From Gammaproteobacteria bacterium (lineage in GTDB: Bacteria; Pseudomonadota; Gammaproteobacteria; Pseudomonadales; Azotimanducaceae), in NCBI GenBank assembly GCA_009841635.1, contig VXLJ01000007.1:166071-230070 (forward strand): DNA of 64,000 bases. The letters are read 5' to 3'. The translations under genes were made by a program, and so were the position numbers. Of the stretch, positions 34,887-43,967 are shown piece by piece. Numbering within the stretch: the stretch's first letter is position 1; every line of letters begins with the position of its first letter. The notes beneath the pieces were generated by a model. The model saw only the letters and a program-made list of their open reading frames with translations, did no database searches and had not been told where the DNA came from.

Positions 34887-35860
34887 GGTGCTTTTGCTAG
34901 CAAGATTAGGGCCTAGTTAATCAGTCTCTCTAAATTTTGTCGAATTAGCAAATATGCTTGAATAGCAATTCTCAACTATTTCGCTCCCAACTGGCTTGTC
35001 GGTATTACCTAATTAGGATGCGATAAATGTATCGCGGTTTTCAATATTCCGACGGGTGGAAGATACTGTTTCTCAATGTCTGTCAGTAATCTAAAACCTG
35101 ACACCGCGGGAAAGCCTTTCTAGCATGAGAAACAGTGCTCGCCTGCATGCATGACGTCTAGGGCCGCAAATCAAGCTATATGCACGCAGACCAGGCATCT
35201 AGCTTTGCTAGTCTCGAAGTAGTTCCGAACCGTATGGCGCGATAAGCCAAACGCATTGCGCAATTCAAACCCGTTTCATATTTGGGTGTGATTGTGAGTG
35301 AGCGTGTTCCAGACTCTTACCCAGCATATTCGAAGAAATGCGGATACCTAGATGTGGTGTGTCGCGATTAAGCGAGGTCCTCACGATTTTTCTGCGCCAC
35401 TTAATACCCCTGGAGTCCGTTTGCGCGACGAATGAGAGATGAAGCCCGACTCGTAACCAAAGTACCTGTTGCTCGTCAATAGAAATCTCACGGAGAATTA
35501 GTAGCGAGTAATTGCCGCGCCAGTGCCGTTTTTGCTGGCAGGCGGGTGTTGCTCAATGCAACAACCTATATTAGGCGAGCGATTCGTATAACCGACAAAG
35601 ATCTCTCTCACGAGGCGTCACGAGCGAATTTCAAGTTGCAAGCTGAAAGTAATACTTCAAAATTGTCGGTTCATTCGATGCGTAACACCCAAGAAAATGG
35701 CGATTTAGCATAGTTTTTGCGCGGCCGCTCGCACAATCTCGCTATGCCAAAGCCGGGAGAAAGTTATTTGCGCTCGACCAATCGTTAAATTGGACGATAA
35801 ATCTGGCCGCATTCCTCGCCAAGAATTTACCCCACGATCACTCCTTCACGCGAGGTTCCA
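34887..35860. other. Long intergenic region of about 970 bases
   Basis: No supported protein gene or RNA gene was found in this stretch between the divergent nucleoside hydrolase and enolase-superfamily genes. Minor features are a 6-base hairpin TGTTGC/GCAACA near 35550-35570 and an imperfect palindrome with arms CCAAT (35778-35782) and ATTGG (35789-35793), about 70 bases before the enolase-family start. The length is far above what two promoters need, so a small RNA or a decayed gene could be hidden here, but nothing in the sequence proves it. Confidence 0.4.
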
Positions 35861-37033
35861 ATGAAAATCACCGAAATTAAGACGTTTCACTGTCCAGCAG
35901 GCTGGCGTAGGTACCACTTCGTTCGCGTAACCCTTGAAAACGGCATCATTGGTTGGAGTGAATACGACGAGGGATTTGACGCTGTCGGCGTAACGACCGC
36001 GATAAATCGCCTGTCGAGAGCAGCCGTAGGCGAGGACGCCATTAACCACGAAGGCATCTACGCTAGACTCGCCGCGACTTCTCGACAATCTCTATATGGT
36101 GTCTTGCCAAGAGCAATAGGTGCAATCGAGAATGCGATTCTGGATGCAAAGGCGAAGCACTTTGGTGTGCCTTGCTACGAAATTCTCGGTGGTAAAGTAC
36201 GAGACGAGATTCGCGTCTATTGGTCACATTGCGGTACGTGGCGAATCTCGCGACCGGGCGAGTTTGCTGCGCCAGTACGAAATCTTGACGACATACGAAG
36301 CTTGGGTCGCGAAGTTGCCGCTGAGGGATTTACCGCGCTAAAGACCAACATCTTTCGCGAAACTGAAAATGGCATGGTGGGTTGGTCGCCAGGGTTCAAT
36401 CGCAATGACGATCCATCGCGGACGCCGCCAAGACACGTTCTGAACGGGTTGGTCGATTATCTGCAAGCGTTCCGTGACGGATGCGGTCCTGACATGGACA
36501 TCCTGCTGGACCTAAACTACAACGCTCGTACGGAAGGCTATTTAGCGATTTTGCGGGCACTGCAAGATCTCGACATTTTTTGGGTTGAAATCGATACACC
36601 CTACCCGCAAGCGCTCGCAACGATTCGAAAGCACAGTCCATTTACTGTTAGTGGCTGCGAATCACTCACCGGTATGGTGGAGTACTTGCCCTATCTGCAA
36701 GCGGAAGCTTTGGACGTGGCCATCATCGATGTGCCGTGGAATGGCGCTTGGCAATCGCTCAAGATCGCCGCGATGGCAGATGCATTCCAAGTCAATGTTG
36801 CACCTCACAATTACTACGGTCATCTATCCACCATGATGAGCGCTCACTTCTGTGCGGTCGCACCAAACTTGAAAATAATGGAAACAGACATCGACCGTGT
36901 AGCAGAAGATGCGACCATATTCACACACGCACCAGAGATCGTTAACGGCATGTTGCTCATGCCCGACCGACCGGGATGGGGTACTGAACCGAATCCCGAC
37001 GTGCTCTCAGAAGAGCTTGATACGCGCAGCTGA
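35861..37033 (+). CDS. Enolase-superfamily (mandelate racemase/muconate lactonizing) enzyme
   Basis: This 390-residue protein has an N-terminal capping domain (about 1-120) and a TIM barrel. Acid/base Lys161 lies in FTALKTNIF, where the usual K-x-K is K-T-N. Metal ligands are probably Asp217 (LLDLNY, with Asn219), Glu243 (WVEIDTP) and Glu267 (SGCESLTG). His316 (VAPHNYYG), with Asp290 behind it, forms the second catalytic side. Family members dehydrate or racemise sugar acids or cyclise muconates. The HNYYGH segment and the neighbouring sugar-type transporter and nucleoside hydrolase favour a sugar-acid dehydratase, but this is inference. Confidence 0.9.
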   Translation: MKITEIKTFHCPAGWRRYHFVRVTLENGIIGWSEYDEGFDAVGVTTAINRLSRAAVGEDAINHEGIYARLAATSRQSLYGVLPRAIGAIENAILDAKAKHFGVPCYEILGGKVRDEIRVYWSHCGTWRISRPGEFAAPVRNLDDIRSLGREVAAEGFTALKTNIFRETENGMVGWSPGFNRNDDPSRTPPRHVLNGLVDYLQAFRDGCGPDMDILLDLNYNARTEGYLAILRALQDLDIFWVEIDTPYPQALATIRKHSPFTVSGCESLTGMVEYLPYLQAEALDVAIIDVPWNGAWQSLKIAAMADAFQVNVAPHNYYGHLSTMMSAHFCAVAPNLKIMETDIDRVAEDATIFTHAPEIVNGMLLMPDRPGWGTEPNPDVLSEELDTRS

Positions 37034-37051
37034 ATTTGGTGTGAGGGTGAT

Positions 37052-37525
37052 TTAGTCCCCGTCGCTAGTAAATCGGTTGTTAGACCAAAACGTTTGATGA
37101 CAAGCAACGCAGACTTGATATAGATCCGCGCCCGCTTGAAACAAAGCCGCACCATCGCGCGCAAGCGCAGCTTGCCGACCTGATTCCGATGCAGCGATTA
37201 AATTGTCAGCCAGCACGTTCCAAGCTGCTCTATTCAATGAATAGCGCTCCTGTTTGAGCATGGCGCTGAGCGCATCGATTTCATCGGCGGCCTCAAGTAC
37301 TTTTTGCCATCCTTCGGCAGTGGTTGGTGTGAGATCAGTAGTGCCTTCATAGGTATCGATAAATCCCGCTGAATCCCAAAACACCTCCGATGCTGTATTA
37401 AGCAACGGGTCCATAAGGCGTGCCGTCGTCGGTTGTTCGTCGACAGCGTTAGGTTCGGATGGTGCACAACCAACCAACGCAATAAATAAAGCAACGAACG
37501 CGATTAAAAGGGTCGTTCCTCTCAA
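37052..37525 (-). CDS. Cytochrome c'-like lipoprotein
   Basis: This 157-residue protein has a lipoprotein signal peptide ending in the lipobox LVGC, so Cys20 would be lipidated. The mature part is helical, and near its C-terminus it carries one haem-binding motif CVACH (Cys139, Cys142, His143) followed by QTFW. A single C-terminal CxxCH in a four-helix protein of this size is the cytochrome c'/c556 pattern. It would sit on the periplasmic face of a membrane and bind haem, for electron transfer or NO/CO binding. It faces the enolase-family gene and lies 49 bases upstream of nothing obviously redox-related. Confidence 0.78.
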   Translation of the reverse strand: MRGTTLLIAFVALFIALVGCAPSEPNAVDEQPTTARLMDPLLNTASEVFWDSAGFIDTYEGTTDLTPTTAEGWQKVLEAADEIDALSAMLKQERYSLNRAAWNVLADNLIAASESGRQAALARDGAALFQAGADLYQVCVACHQTFWSNNRFTSDGD

Positions 37526-37574
37526 TATCCAACCTCTTTAGCTAAAGTACTGACGTCGTCCATTCCTTTATGCC

Positions 37575-39188
37575 TCATGGCGTATATGCCGGACCGGCTT
37601 TTTCGCCTAATTGTGAGCGCACCACCCGCCAAGCATCGTGAACGAAGTCCACCAACAGCGGTCTCGTATCGCGTGGATCAATCATCTCTTCAATACCAAA
37701 TGCGTGCGCATTACGGAACGGCGATGAAATCGATTGCAGGCGTGCTTCGATTTCGGCACGTTTTGCATCGGGGTCTTCAGCTGCTTCGATATCACGCTTA
37801 TAAGCGATAGCCGTACCACCTTCAATATGCATGGAACCACCGTGCGTCGATGGCCAGCAATAGCGTCGATAAAGCGCATCACCTCCTCGTTGGTGGAGAC
37901 CGCCAGCCACACCATAAAGTTGCCTTACGACGAAACAAACATACGGCATTGTGCTGCGCGCCATGGTGGTAACGATTCGAGCTCCTGCACGAACGATGCC
38001 AAGTTTTTCTTGCGCTACACCTACGGAAAAGCCTGGCTCGTCAGCGAAATAAACCAGTGGCAAATGGAACATGTCGCAGAGTTCGATGAGTCGGATGGTC
38101 TTCTCGCCGGCAGCGACGTCCATTGAGCCACCATTGAACTTGGGATGATTAGCCATGACACCGACGGGATGCCCGTCTACTCTCGCCAAGCCGGTAATCC
38201 GAGCACGACCGTAATGAGGACCGATTTCGAAGAAACTATCTTGGTCGAGGACCGCTGACAGGATTAGGTGTGGATCGTAGATCTGCCTACGGTTACGGGG
38301 CACAACCGACAGTAACGATTCTTCTTTGCGTTGCATGTCATCGTGACAGTCGCGCACCGGCGGCTCTTCCCACACATTGGCTGGTAAATAGGAGAGAAAT
38401 CGTCTTATCTGCTGGATTGCATCAGGTTCGTCCTTGGCTAGATTCATGATGACACCATTCTTGACTTGAATGCGCTCGTCACCTAAATCTTCTTTTGAAA
38501 TCTCGGAACCGGTAGCTTGCTCAACCACTTTCGGTCCCGCCACAAACACTTGGCTCGTGTTTTTCACCATGACGTTGAAGTGGCACATACACGCTTGAAC
38601 CGCAGGTAAGCCAGCCACCGAGCCTAATACCGCGGAAACCACAGGGACATACTGCATCAGTTCAGCGGAGACATTTGTTCCAGCATTGCCCGGCAAATAG
38701 GTGCGACCAATTTGCTCAAACGTCTTGACACTGCCACCAGTCGCGTCAAGCAAGCGAATGTACGGAATGCGCGCACGCAAAGCGAACGCTTCCGCAAAGC
38801 CACTCTTGTTTCCTATGGCGGCGTCAGCTGAGCCGCCGCGAATCGTAAAGTCGCCGCCAGAAACCGCTACTTTACGACCGTCAATAAGAACGGTGCCTGT
38901 AACGGAATTCGCGGGTTTCAATGAAACAACACGATCGCCGTCCCACTCGGCTGTACCTGCTATGGCACCGATTTCATGGAAGGAGTCAGCATCTTGAAGC
39001 AGATCTATGCGTTCGCGCACTGTGAGTCTGCCACGACTATGGTGGAAGGCAACGCTGTCTTGCCCACCTAATGCCTCGGCGAACGTCTGTTGCCTTTTAA
39101 GTTCGGCGATTTCTGGTTGCCAATCTGAACCTCGCTCTTCGCCATTACCAAGTTGATCTGCCAACGTCAGTCCCTCTCGTAGGAACAC
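37575..39188 (-). CDS. Acyl-CoA carboxylase carboxyltransferase (beta) subunit, without adjacent alpha subunit
   Basis: This protein has 537 residues from GTG 39188; a TTG at 39164 has a better-placed GAGAGG in front and may be the true start. The N-terminal carboxyltransferase half has GRLTVRERIDLLQDADSFHEIG, DFTIRGGSADAAIGNKSGFAEAFALRARIPYIRLLDATGGSV. The C-terminal half has VGVMANHPKFNGGSMDVAAGEKTIRLIELCDMFHLPLVYFADEPGFSVG. It resembles propionyl- or methylcrotonyl-CoA carboxylase beta chains. No biotin carboxylase or biotinyl protein gene flanks it. It must borrow an alpha subunit encoded elsewhere or work as a decarboxylase component. Confidence 0.9.
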   Translation of the reverse strand: MFLREGLTLADQLGNGEERGSDWQPEIAELKRQQTFAEALGGQDSVAFHHSRGRLTVRERIDLLQDADSFHEIGAIAGTAEWDGDRVVSLKPANSVTGTVLIDGRKVAVSGGDFTIRGGSADAAIGNKSGFAEAFALRARIPYIRLLDATGGSVKTFEQIGRTYLPGNAGTNVSAELMQYVPVVSAVLGSVAGLPAVQACMCHFNVMVKNTSQVFVAGPKVVEQATGSEISKEDLGDERIQVKNGVIMNLAKDEPDAIQQIRRFLSYLPANVWEEPPVRDCHDDMQRKEESLLSVVPRNRRQIYDPHLILSAVLDQDSFFEIGPHYGRARITGLARVDGHPVGVMANHPKFNGGSMDVAAGEKTIRLIELCDMFHLPLVYFADEPGFSVGVAQEKLGIVRAGARIVTTMARSTMPYVCFVVRQLYGVAGGLHQRGGDALYRRYCWPSTHGGSMHIEGGTAIAYKRDIEAAEDPDAKRAEIEARLQSISSPFRNAHAFGIEEMIDPRDTRPLLVDFVHDAWRVVRSQLGEKAGPAYTP

Positions 39189-39272
39189 GGATTATTGCTA
39201 AGGTTTGAGGCAGCAGACGATACGCCGACTACGATTAAGACACAATTACGACACAACTTCATCTAAAGCACC

Positions 39273-40004
39273 ATGACAAACGAGCAAAAACTAGCGTCCG
39301 CTGCCGATCAACTGCGAAGCGATGGTTACACCGTCGTTGAGGATCTCATCTCAGGCGAGCGACTGGAACGCGCGAGGCGAGATGCCGAAGCTCTTATGGA
39401 ACGAACGCCAATTCAAATGCCAGGCGTTTCAGGTCCTGTTCACGGCCGCATGTGTAAAGAACTGTTCAGCAAATCACGAGCGTTTGACGATTTGTATTGC
39501 AATGAACTGGTGCTAGGCATCGTGAACGAAATCCTAGGTGAATCCACTAGCAATGCGAACATGTGGGGCGGACTATCACAACTTTCCGGCACCATGCTTA
39601 AGGATGTTGTTCCCGCCGAAAGTGCTCGGGGTTTCCATCGTGACGATGTACTCTACCCTATTCCACGCCCACATCCGCCTCTTGTAATCAACACGTTACT
39701 TGCGCTGGATCCCTTTACGAAAGACACCGGTGCTACTTGGGTGGTGCCTAAGAGTCACACCTGGGATTGTCCGATTGACCAAGAAACCTCATACGAGGTC
39801 ATGGAAATGAATCCAGGCTCGATGCTACTAATCGACGGCGGGTTATGGCATACCAATGGCGTCAACACCACGACCACTCAGCATCGGAAAGCACTGAACA
39901 TGTACTACAGTTGCCGTTGGCTTAAGCCGATAGCAGGTTTCAATCTCGGCCTGCCGGACCATGCCGTTTCGGAACTCGATGCGCCTTTGAGAGCCATTCT
40001 CTAG
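39273..40004 (+). CDS. Phytanoyl-CoA dioxygenase (PhyH)-family oxygenase, short form
   Basis: This 243-residue protein has a complete Fe(II)/2-oxoglutarate site. His122-Arg-Asp124 (GFHRDDVLYP) gives the H-x-D pair, His193 (GGLWHTNGVN) is the distal ligand and Arg205 is positioned for 2-oxoglutarate. The barrel also shows LALDPFTKDTGATWVVPKSH, common to PhyH proteins. It is much shorter than the other PhyH protein of this window (15166-16422) and shares only the core motifs. It is divergent from the orphan carboxyltransferase gene across about 85 bases. The substrate is unknown; a CoA ester or free small molecule is possible. Confidence 0.88.
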   Translation: MTNEQKLASAADQLRSDGYTVVEDLISGERLERARRDAEALMERTPIQMPGVSGPVHGRMCKELFSKSRAFDDLYCNELVLGIVNEILGESTSNANMWGGLSQLSGTMLKDVVPAESARGFHRDDVLYPIPRPHPPLVINTLLALDPFTKDTGATWVVPKSHTWDCPIDQETSYEVMEMNPGSMLLIDGGLWHTNGVNTTTTQHRKALNMYYSCRWLKPIAGFNLGLPDHAVSELDAPLRAIL

Positions 40005-40201
40005 TTTGCGAGGCGTGGTGATTCTCATTTTCGTGCTAATCACTTACATGCCCTGCAAAGAGCGGTACACAATTAGCTAGTAACCATTCTTTCATAAGAC
40101 CGTGCTACATTGAAACTATGTCCTAACGACTGTACATTTATTGACGAAAACTAGGCGCATAAGTCTTGAATAGCTGTATCCACTAGTGTAAAACTTCCTA
40201 A

Positions 40202-40235
40202 TTGCATATACCTTTAATAATGTGTATATTTACAT
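40202..40235 (+). promoter_or_regulatory. lexA promoter with an overlapping LexA-box-like dyad
   Basis: A sigma-70-like promoter reads TTGCAT (40202-40207), a 17-base spacer and TATATT (40225-40230). Overlapping its -10 element is TGT-N8-ACA at 40221-40234, the core spacing of the gammaproteobacterial SOS box (CTGT-N8-ACAG), although the outermost C and G are replaced by A and T. It lies 37 bases before the lexA start codon. Autorepression by LexA is the expected use. The match is partial and was found by eye. Confidence 0.55.
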
Positions 40236-40271
40236 ACCTGAACACACTAACAACTAACCATGGAGGTTAAG

Positions 40272-40880
40272 TTGAAAAGCATTACCAGACGACAATCCGA
40301 TGTATTCAATTTCATTAAGTTGTACCTCGAGGAGCACGGATATCCACCTACGCGCCGCAACATCACGGATGAGTTCGGCTTCAAATCACCAAACGCCGCA
40401 GAAGAACATCTTCGAGCACTCGATAAAAAAGGGTACATCGAATTGCGTCGTAATACCTCTCGCGGCATCATCATCAAAGACACTCGAAGCGGTCACTTAC
40501 CTATTGTGGGTCGAGTCGCCGCTGGTTCGCCCATTCTCGCCGAGGAACATATCGAGAAAAATAGCACCGTCAGCGGTTCTATATTCGATCCGGCGGCTGA
40601 TTACTTATTGCGCGTACAAGGTGAGAGCATGACGGGAATCGGCATTTACGATGGTGATCTCCTAGCCGTGCACAAAACTCAATTAGCGCGCGACAATCAG
40701 ATTGTGGTAGCCAGGCTAGACGACGAAGTGACCGTGAAGCGATTCAAGCACGATCACGAAAATCGCGAAATCCACCTCATTCCGGAAAATTCTGAATATC
40801 GCACGATTCGAGTCCACGAGCGTTCGCCTGACCTACAAATTGAGGGGATCAGCGTCGGTTTGATTCGCATGCGCATCTAA
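40272..40880 (+). CDS. lexA: LexA repressor, SOS response regulator
   Basis: The start chosen is the TTG at 40272, five bases after GGAGG. The in-frame ATG at 40260 overlaps that ribosome-binding sequence. From the TTG the protein is 202 residues, and every key position matches E. coli LexA numbering: cleavage site Ala84-Gly85, Ser119 (GESM) and Lys156 (TVKRF). The winged-helix domain contains FGFKSPNAAEEHLRAL, the recognition helix of the gammaproteobacterial type. Role: repression of DNA-damage genes until RecA-stimulated self-cleavage. It stands alone; no recA or sulA is adjacent. Confidence 0.95.
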   Translation: MKSITRRQSDVFNFIKLYLEEHGYPPTRRNITDEFGFKSPNAAEEHLRALDKKGYIELRRNTSRGIIIKDTRSGHLPIVGRVAAGSPILAEEHIEKNSTVSGSIFDPAADYLLRVQGESMTGIGIYDGDLLAVHKTQLARDNQIVVARLDDEVTVKRFKHDHENREIHLIPENSEYRTIRVHERSPDLQIEGISVGLIRMRI

Positions 40881-41232
40881 ACACGCAACTATTAAGGACT
40901 AGCTAACTCAAGACCTATATTAGCGAGGCGTCGCTTTCGCGGCGCCTCGTGCCATTTATAAAACCCAAGAAGTAACTCTTAGCTCGGTCCCTGCACCGTG
41001 CTTGACTTGAACCCCATTCAAACAAATAAGCAGTGTGGCAATTCCTGCTAAGGCGTTACGAGCTTTGCTACCTATCGCGCTGCTACCGTCGCCTCAATTG
41101 CCCTTGACTTGACGCAAAATGATCGCACGCTTGTTTAAGTTGAGCAGAAGTTGTGAGTTGCGCTAGATGACTGGTCAACTATATCGCGTAATGCATGACT
41201 TATGTAGAGACCACTTGTGCGATGGACCTAAC
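40881..41232. other. Convergent lexA-topA intergenic region
   Basis: These 352 bases separate the 3' ends of lexA and topA. Apart from the strong hairpin at 40924-40949 I see no gene or repeat. Confidence 0.5.
40924..40949. terminator. Strong GC hairpin downstream of lexA
   Basis: The arms CGAGGCGTCGC (40924-40934) and GCGGCGCCTCG (40939-40949) pair over 11 positions with one G-T wobble around the loop TTTC. The hairpin starts 43 bases after the lexA stop, between convergent genes. A proper T-run is lacking on either side, so it may be a Rho-assisted or 3'-end-stabilising hairpin rather than a classical intrinsic terminator. Confidence 0.5.
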
Positions 41233-43875
41233 TTAAGCTGGTACGCGACGTGAGTTACCCTTAGGTTTCCGTTCAACAACTTCCCATTTGCCGTCGTTGT
41301 AGTACGCGCGCCACCCCGTTTCCTTTTTATCACGTTCAGTTGCTAGAAAGTGCGATTGTGATGCGCGCGAAAACTTAACGACTACGTCGTTACCTTCACC
41401 ATCTTCCAATGGGCCAGCCAACAAAAACTGAAATTTTGGCTCAATTTCATTGGCGTGATTCTGTAGTTCCTTGATACTGGGTTTTCGTATCACACGGATC
41501 TTCGGATATTGACTAGCACCTAGAAATATTCCAGCCTTTCCTTCACGTAAGACGAAATAATCGTCTGTGTCATCGACTAGCAGTTCTTTCATTGGAATCG
41601 GCACCATCGCCGGGCGATTATCGGGAGGTAGGGGTTTTCTCGTATTCTTGCACGATTCGTTCGTGCATGCCCAGTAAGCTCCCCAACGTCCATCACGTAA
41701 TTGCATTTCACTCTCGCAGACATTGCACCCAACGGTGGGGCCGTCATAACCTGGGACGTCGAATTTACCTTCTTCTAATTCGTATCCCGGACATTGCGGT
41801 AAGTTCCCGCACATGTGCACCTTGAGGTTTTCGCTCATGATGTAGCTGTCCATCGCGCCGCCACATCTCTTGCATGTGCGTTTTGCCAGCAAACGTCGAC
41901 TTTCTTCTTCGTCGTCCTCAACGTTATCGCCGTCATCAGTAACTTGATCCGACTTTGATTCAACGCTCAATTCATCAGGCTTGAGATCGATGGTATTGCG
42001 GCATTGTTGAGCTTTTGGCAAGCTATAGCCGGAGCACCCTAGAAATGTGCCAGCACTCGCGACGCGGATGTTCATGGGTCTACCACACGACTCGCATGTG
42101 ATTTTGGTTTCAATCGGATCATTAGGAGGCATGCCATCGTCACCGAGGGCAGCCACCATCAAGTGTTCAAATTCCTTGTAATAAGCGTCAAGCAGATGCA
42201 ACCAGTCTCTTGCCCCTTCTGCTACCGTATCAAGATGACGCTCCATGTCGGCCGTGAATTCATAGCTCAGAATTTCTGTAAAACTGCCGGCCAATCGATT
42301 CGTCACCACTTCCGCGATTCGTTCAGCGTGCAAACGTTTACGTATCGACTTCACATAGCCTCGTTGTTGAATCGTTGCAATAATGGAGGCATAGGTGCTC
42401 GGCCTGCCAATGCCTCGATTCTCAAGTTCACGCACCAGCCTCGCTTCGTTGTATCGAGGTGGCGGTTGTGTGAAATGTTGCTTCTTCTCAACGCCACTCA
42501 GTCTCAATGACTCACCTTCGCGATAGAGAGGAATTTCCGCTGGTTCTTTCTCACCACTACGGGTGGGTGCGACTTTACGATGACCATCAAACAAGGTTCG
42601 ACGACCGATTAGTCTCAATTCGTGCTCACCTGCTTTTACCGCGACGGTGGTGTTCTCGTAGCGAGCGACGGTCATCTGGGAAGCAACGAAGCGACGCCAA
42701 ATTAGTTCGTACAGGCGTGCCGCAGGTTCGAGGTCGCCACGTCTGTTGCGCAGCACCGGCAATAGAAGCGAATTGATAGCAACATTGGGTTCCAGCTGCA
42801 CATCGCTAGGTCGTATGGCCTCGTGAGCTTCTTGCGCTCCTTCCTTGTTTTCATAAAGATTAGGAGAATCCGGCAAGTAATCGCTACCAAACTTACGCTG
42901 GATCAGTTGGCCGGCTGCGTTACGGGCGTCGTCAGAAATGCTCGTTGAGTCTGTACGCATGTACGTAATCAAGCCAGCTTCGTACAACGTCTGAGCCAAA
43001 CGCATGGTTCTAGCTACCTGAAAACCCAACTGTGAAGAAGCGGTTTGCTGCAACGTAGAGGTTTTGAATGGGGCGCTAGGTCGTGAAACTGACTGCTTCG
43101 TCGTAATGGAGTCAACAGCTAAATCCGCGCCATTGATTGCGGCAATAACACCGTCAGCGGCATCAGAAGTTGCAATATTGAATTTCGTTTGCTCGGTGGT
43201 GTAGAGTTGGAATCGCTGGGGTGCGTCATGATTGGACGCCTGCAAATCAGCGAAAATCTCCCAGAATTCCTTTGGATTGAACGCACGAATGTCCTGTTCA
43301 CGTTCAACGATGAGACGCACAGCGACACTCTGAACGCGCCCTGCGGAAAGCCCTCGGCCTATTTTTTTAAACAGCAACCCCGACATTTCGAACCCAAACA
43401 CACGATCTAAAAAACGCCGCGCTTGTTGGGCATTGACACGATTGAGATCGATTGATCCACCTTCAGCAAACGCCTTGTGAATAGCGGCTTCGGTTATCTC
43501 ATTGAATACAACTCGGATAAATCGCTTGGGATCGCCACCTATGACTTCACTGAGGTGCCAGGCGATCGCTTCACCTTCCCGGTCTAGGTCGGTTGCAAGA
43601 TAGACGCGCTCTACGTCTTCAGCGGCGCGCCGGAGCGATTCGACCCGTTTGGTTTTATCCGGCAAGATTTGATAGTTTGGCTTCCAAGAATTCTCGATTT
43701 CAATTTGAAGCCCACCTTTTTCAGGTAAATCTCTAATGTGACCATAGCTAGAAATGACTTTGTAGGTATCTCTAGCAGCATTCGGATTGGTAGAGTTTTT
43801 GGCGAGTGTTTTTAGATATTTCTCAATTGACTTGATCTTGCCTGGTGATTCAACGATGACTAAGTTTTTCGGCAT
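41233..43875 (-). CDS. topA: DNA topoisomerase I
   Basis: This 880-residue type IA topoisomerase opens with the TOPRIM segment KNLVIVESPGKIKSIEKYL, with the acidic ATDLDREGEAIAWHL near 94-107. It continues with GRGLSAGRVQS, the active-site Tyr305 in GLITYMRTDSTSI, and ELENRGIGRPSTYASIIATIQ. The C-terminus carries three four-cysteine zinc ribbons (CESCG..., CKRCG..., CNVCE...) and a basic tail, as in other gammaproteobacteria. Role: relaxing negative supercoils behind RNA polymerase. It is convergent with lexA, and the unrecognised membrane protein gene lies 92 bases upstream on the same strand. Confidence 0.97.
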   Translation of the reverse strand: MPKNLVIVESPGKIKSIEKYLKTLAKNSTNPNAARDTYKVISSYGHIRDLPEKGGLQIEIENSWKPNYQILPDKTKRVESLRRAAEDVERVYLATDLDREGEAIAWHLSEVIGGDPKRFIRVVFNEITEAAIHKAFAEGGSIDLNRVNAQQARRFLDRVFGFEMSGLLFKKIGRGLSAGRVQSVAVRLIVEREQDIRAFNPKEFWEIFADLQASNHDAPQRFQLYTTEQTKFNIATSDAADGVIAAINGADLAVDSITTKQSVSRPSAPFKTSTLQQTASSQLGFQVARTMRLAQTLYEAGLITYMRTDSTSISDDARNAAGQLIQRKFGSDYLPDSPNLYENKEGAQEAHEAIRPSDVQLEPNVAINSLLLPVLRNRRGDLEPAARLYELIWRRFVASQMTVARYENTTVAVKAGEHELRLIGRRTLFDGHRKVAPTRSGEKEPAEIPLYREGESLRLSGVEKKQHFTQPPPRYNEARLVRELENRGIGRPSTYASIIATIQQRGYVKSIRKRLHAERIAEVVTNRLAGSFTEILSYEFTADMERHLDTVAEGARDWLHLLDAYYKEFEHLMVAALGDDGMPPNDPIETKITCESCGRPMNIRVASAGTFLGCSGYSLPKAQQCRNTIDLKPDELSVESKSDQVTDDGDNVEDDEEESRRLLAKRTCKRCGGAMDSYIMSENLKVHMCGNLPQCPGYELEEGKFDVPGYDGPTVGCNVCESEMQLRDGRWGAYWACTNESCKNTRKPLPPDNRPAMVPIPMKELLVDDTDDYFVLREGKAGIFLGASQYPKIRVIRKPSIKELQNHANEIEPKFQFLLAGPLEDGEGNDVVVKFSRASQSHFLATERDKKETGWRAYYNDGKWEVVERKPKGNSRRVPA

Positions 43876-43967
43876 GATTCCTCAGATTTTTTGGCGAGTT
43901 ACGTATGGAAAAAAATTCTTGATTGGTCAAATTTCGGCGATTTTAGAAAAAATCTTATAAGTTGCGC

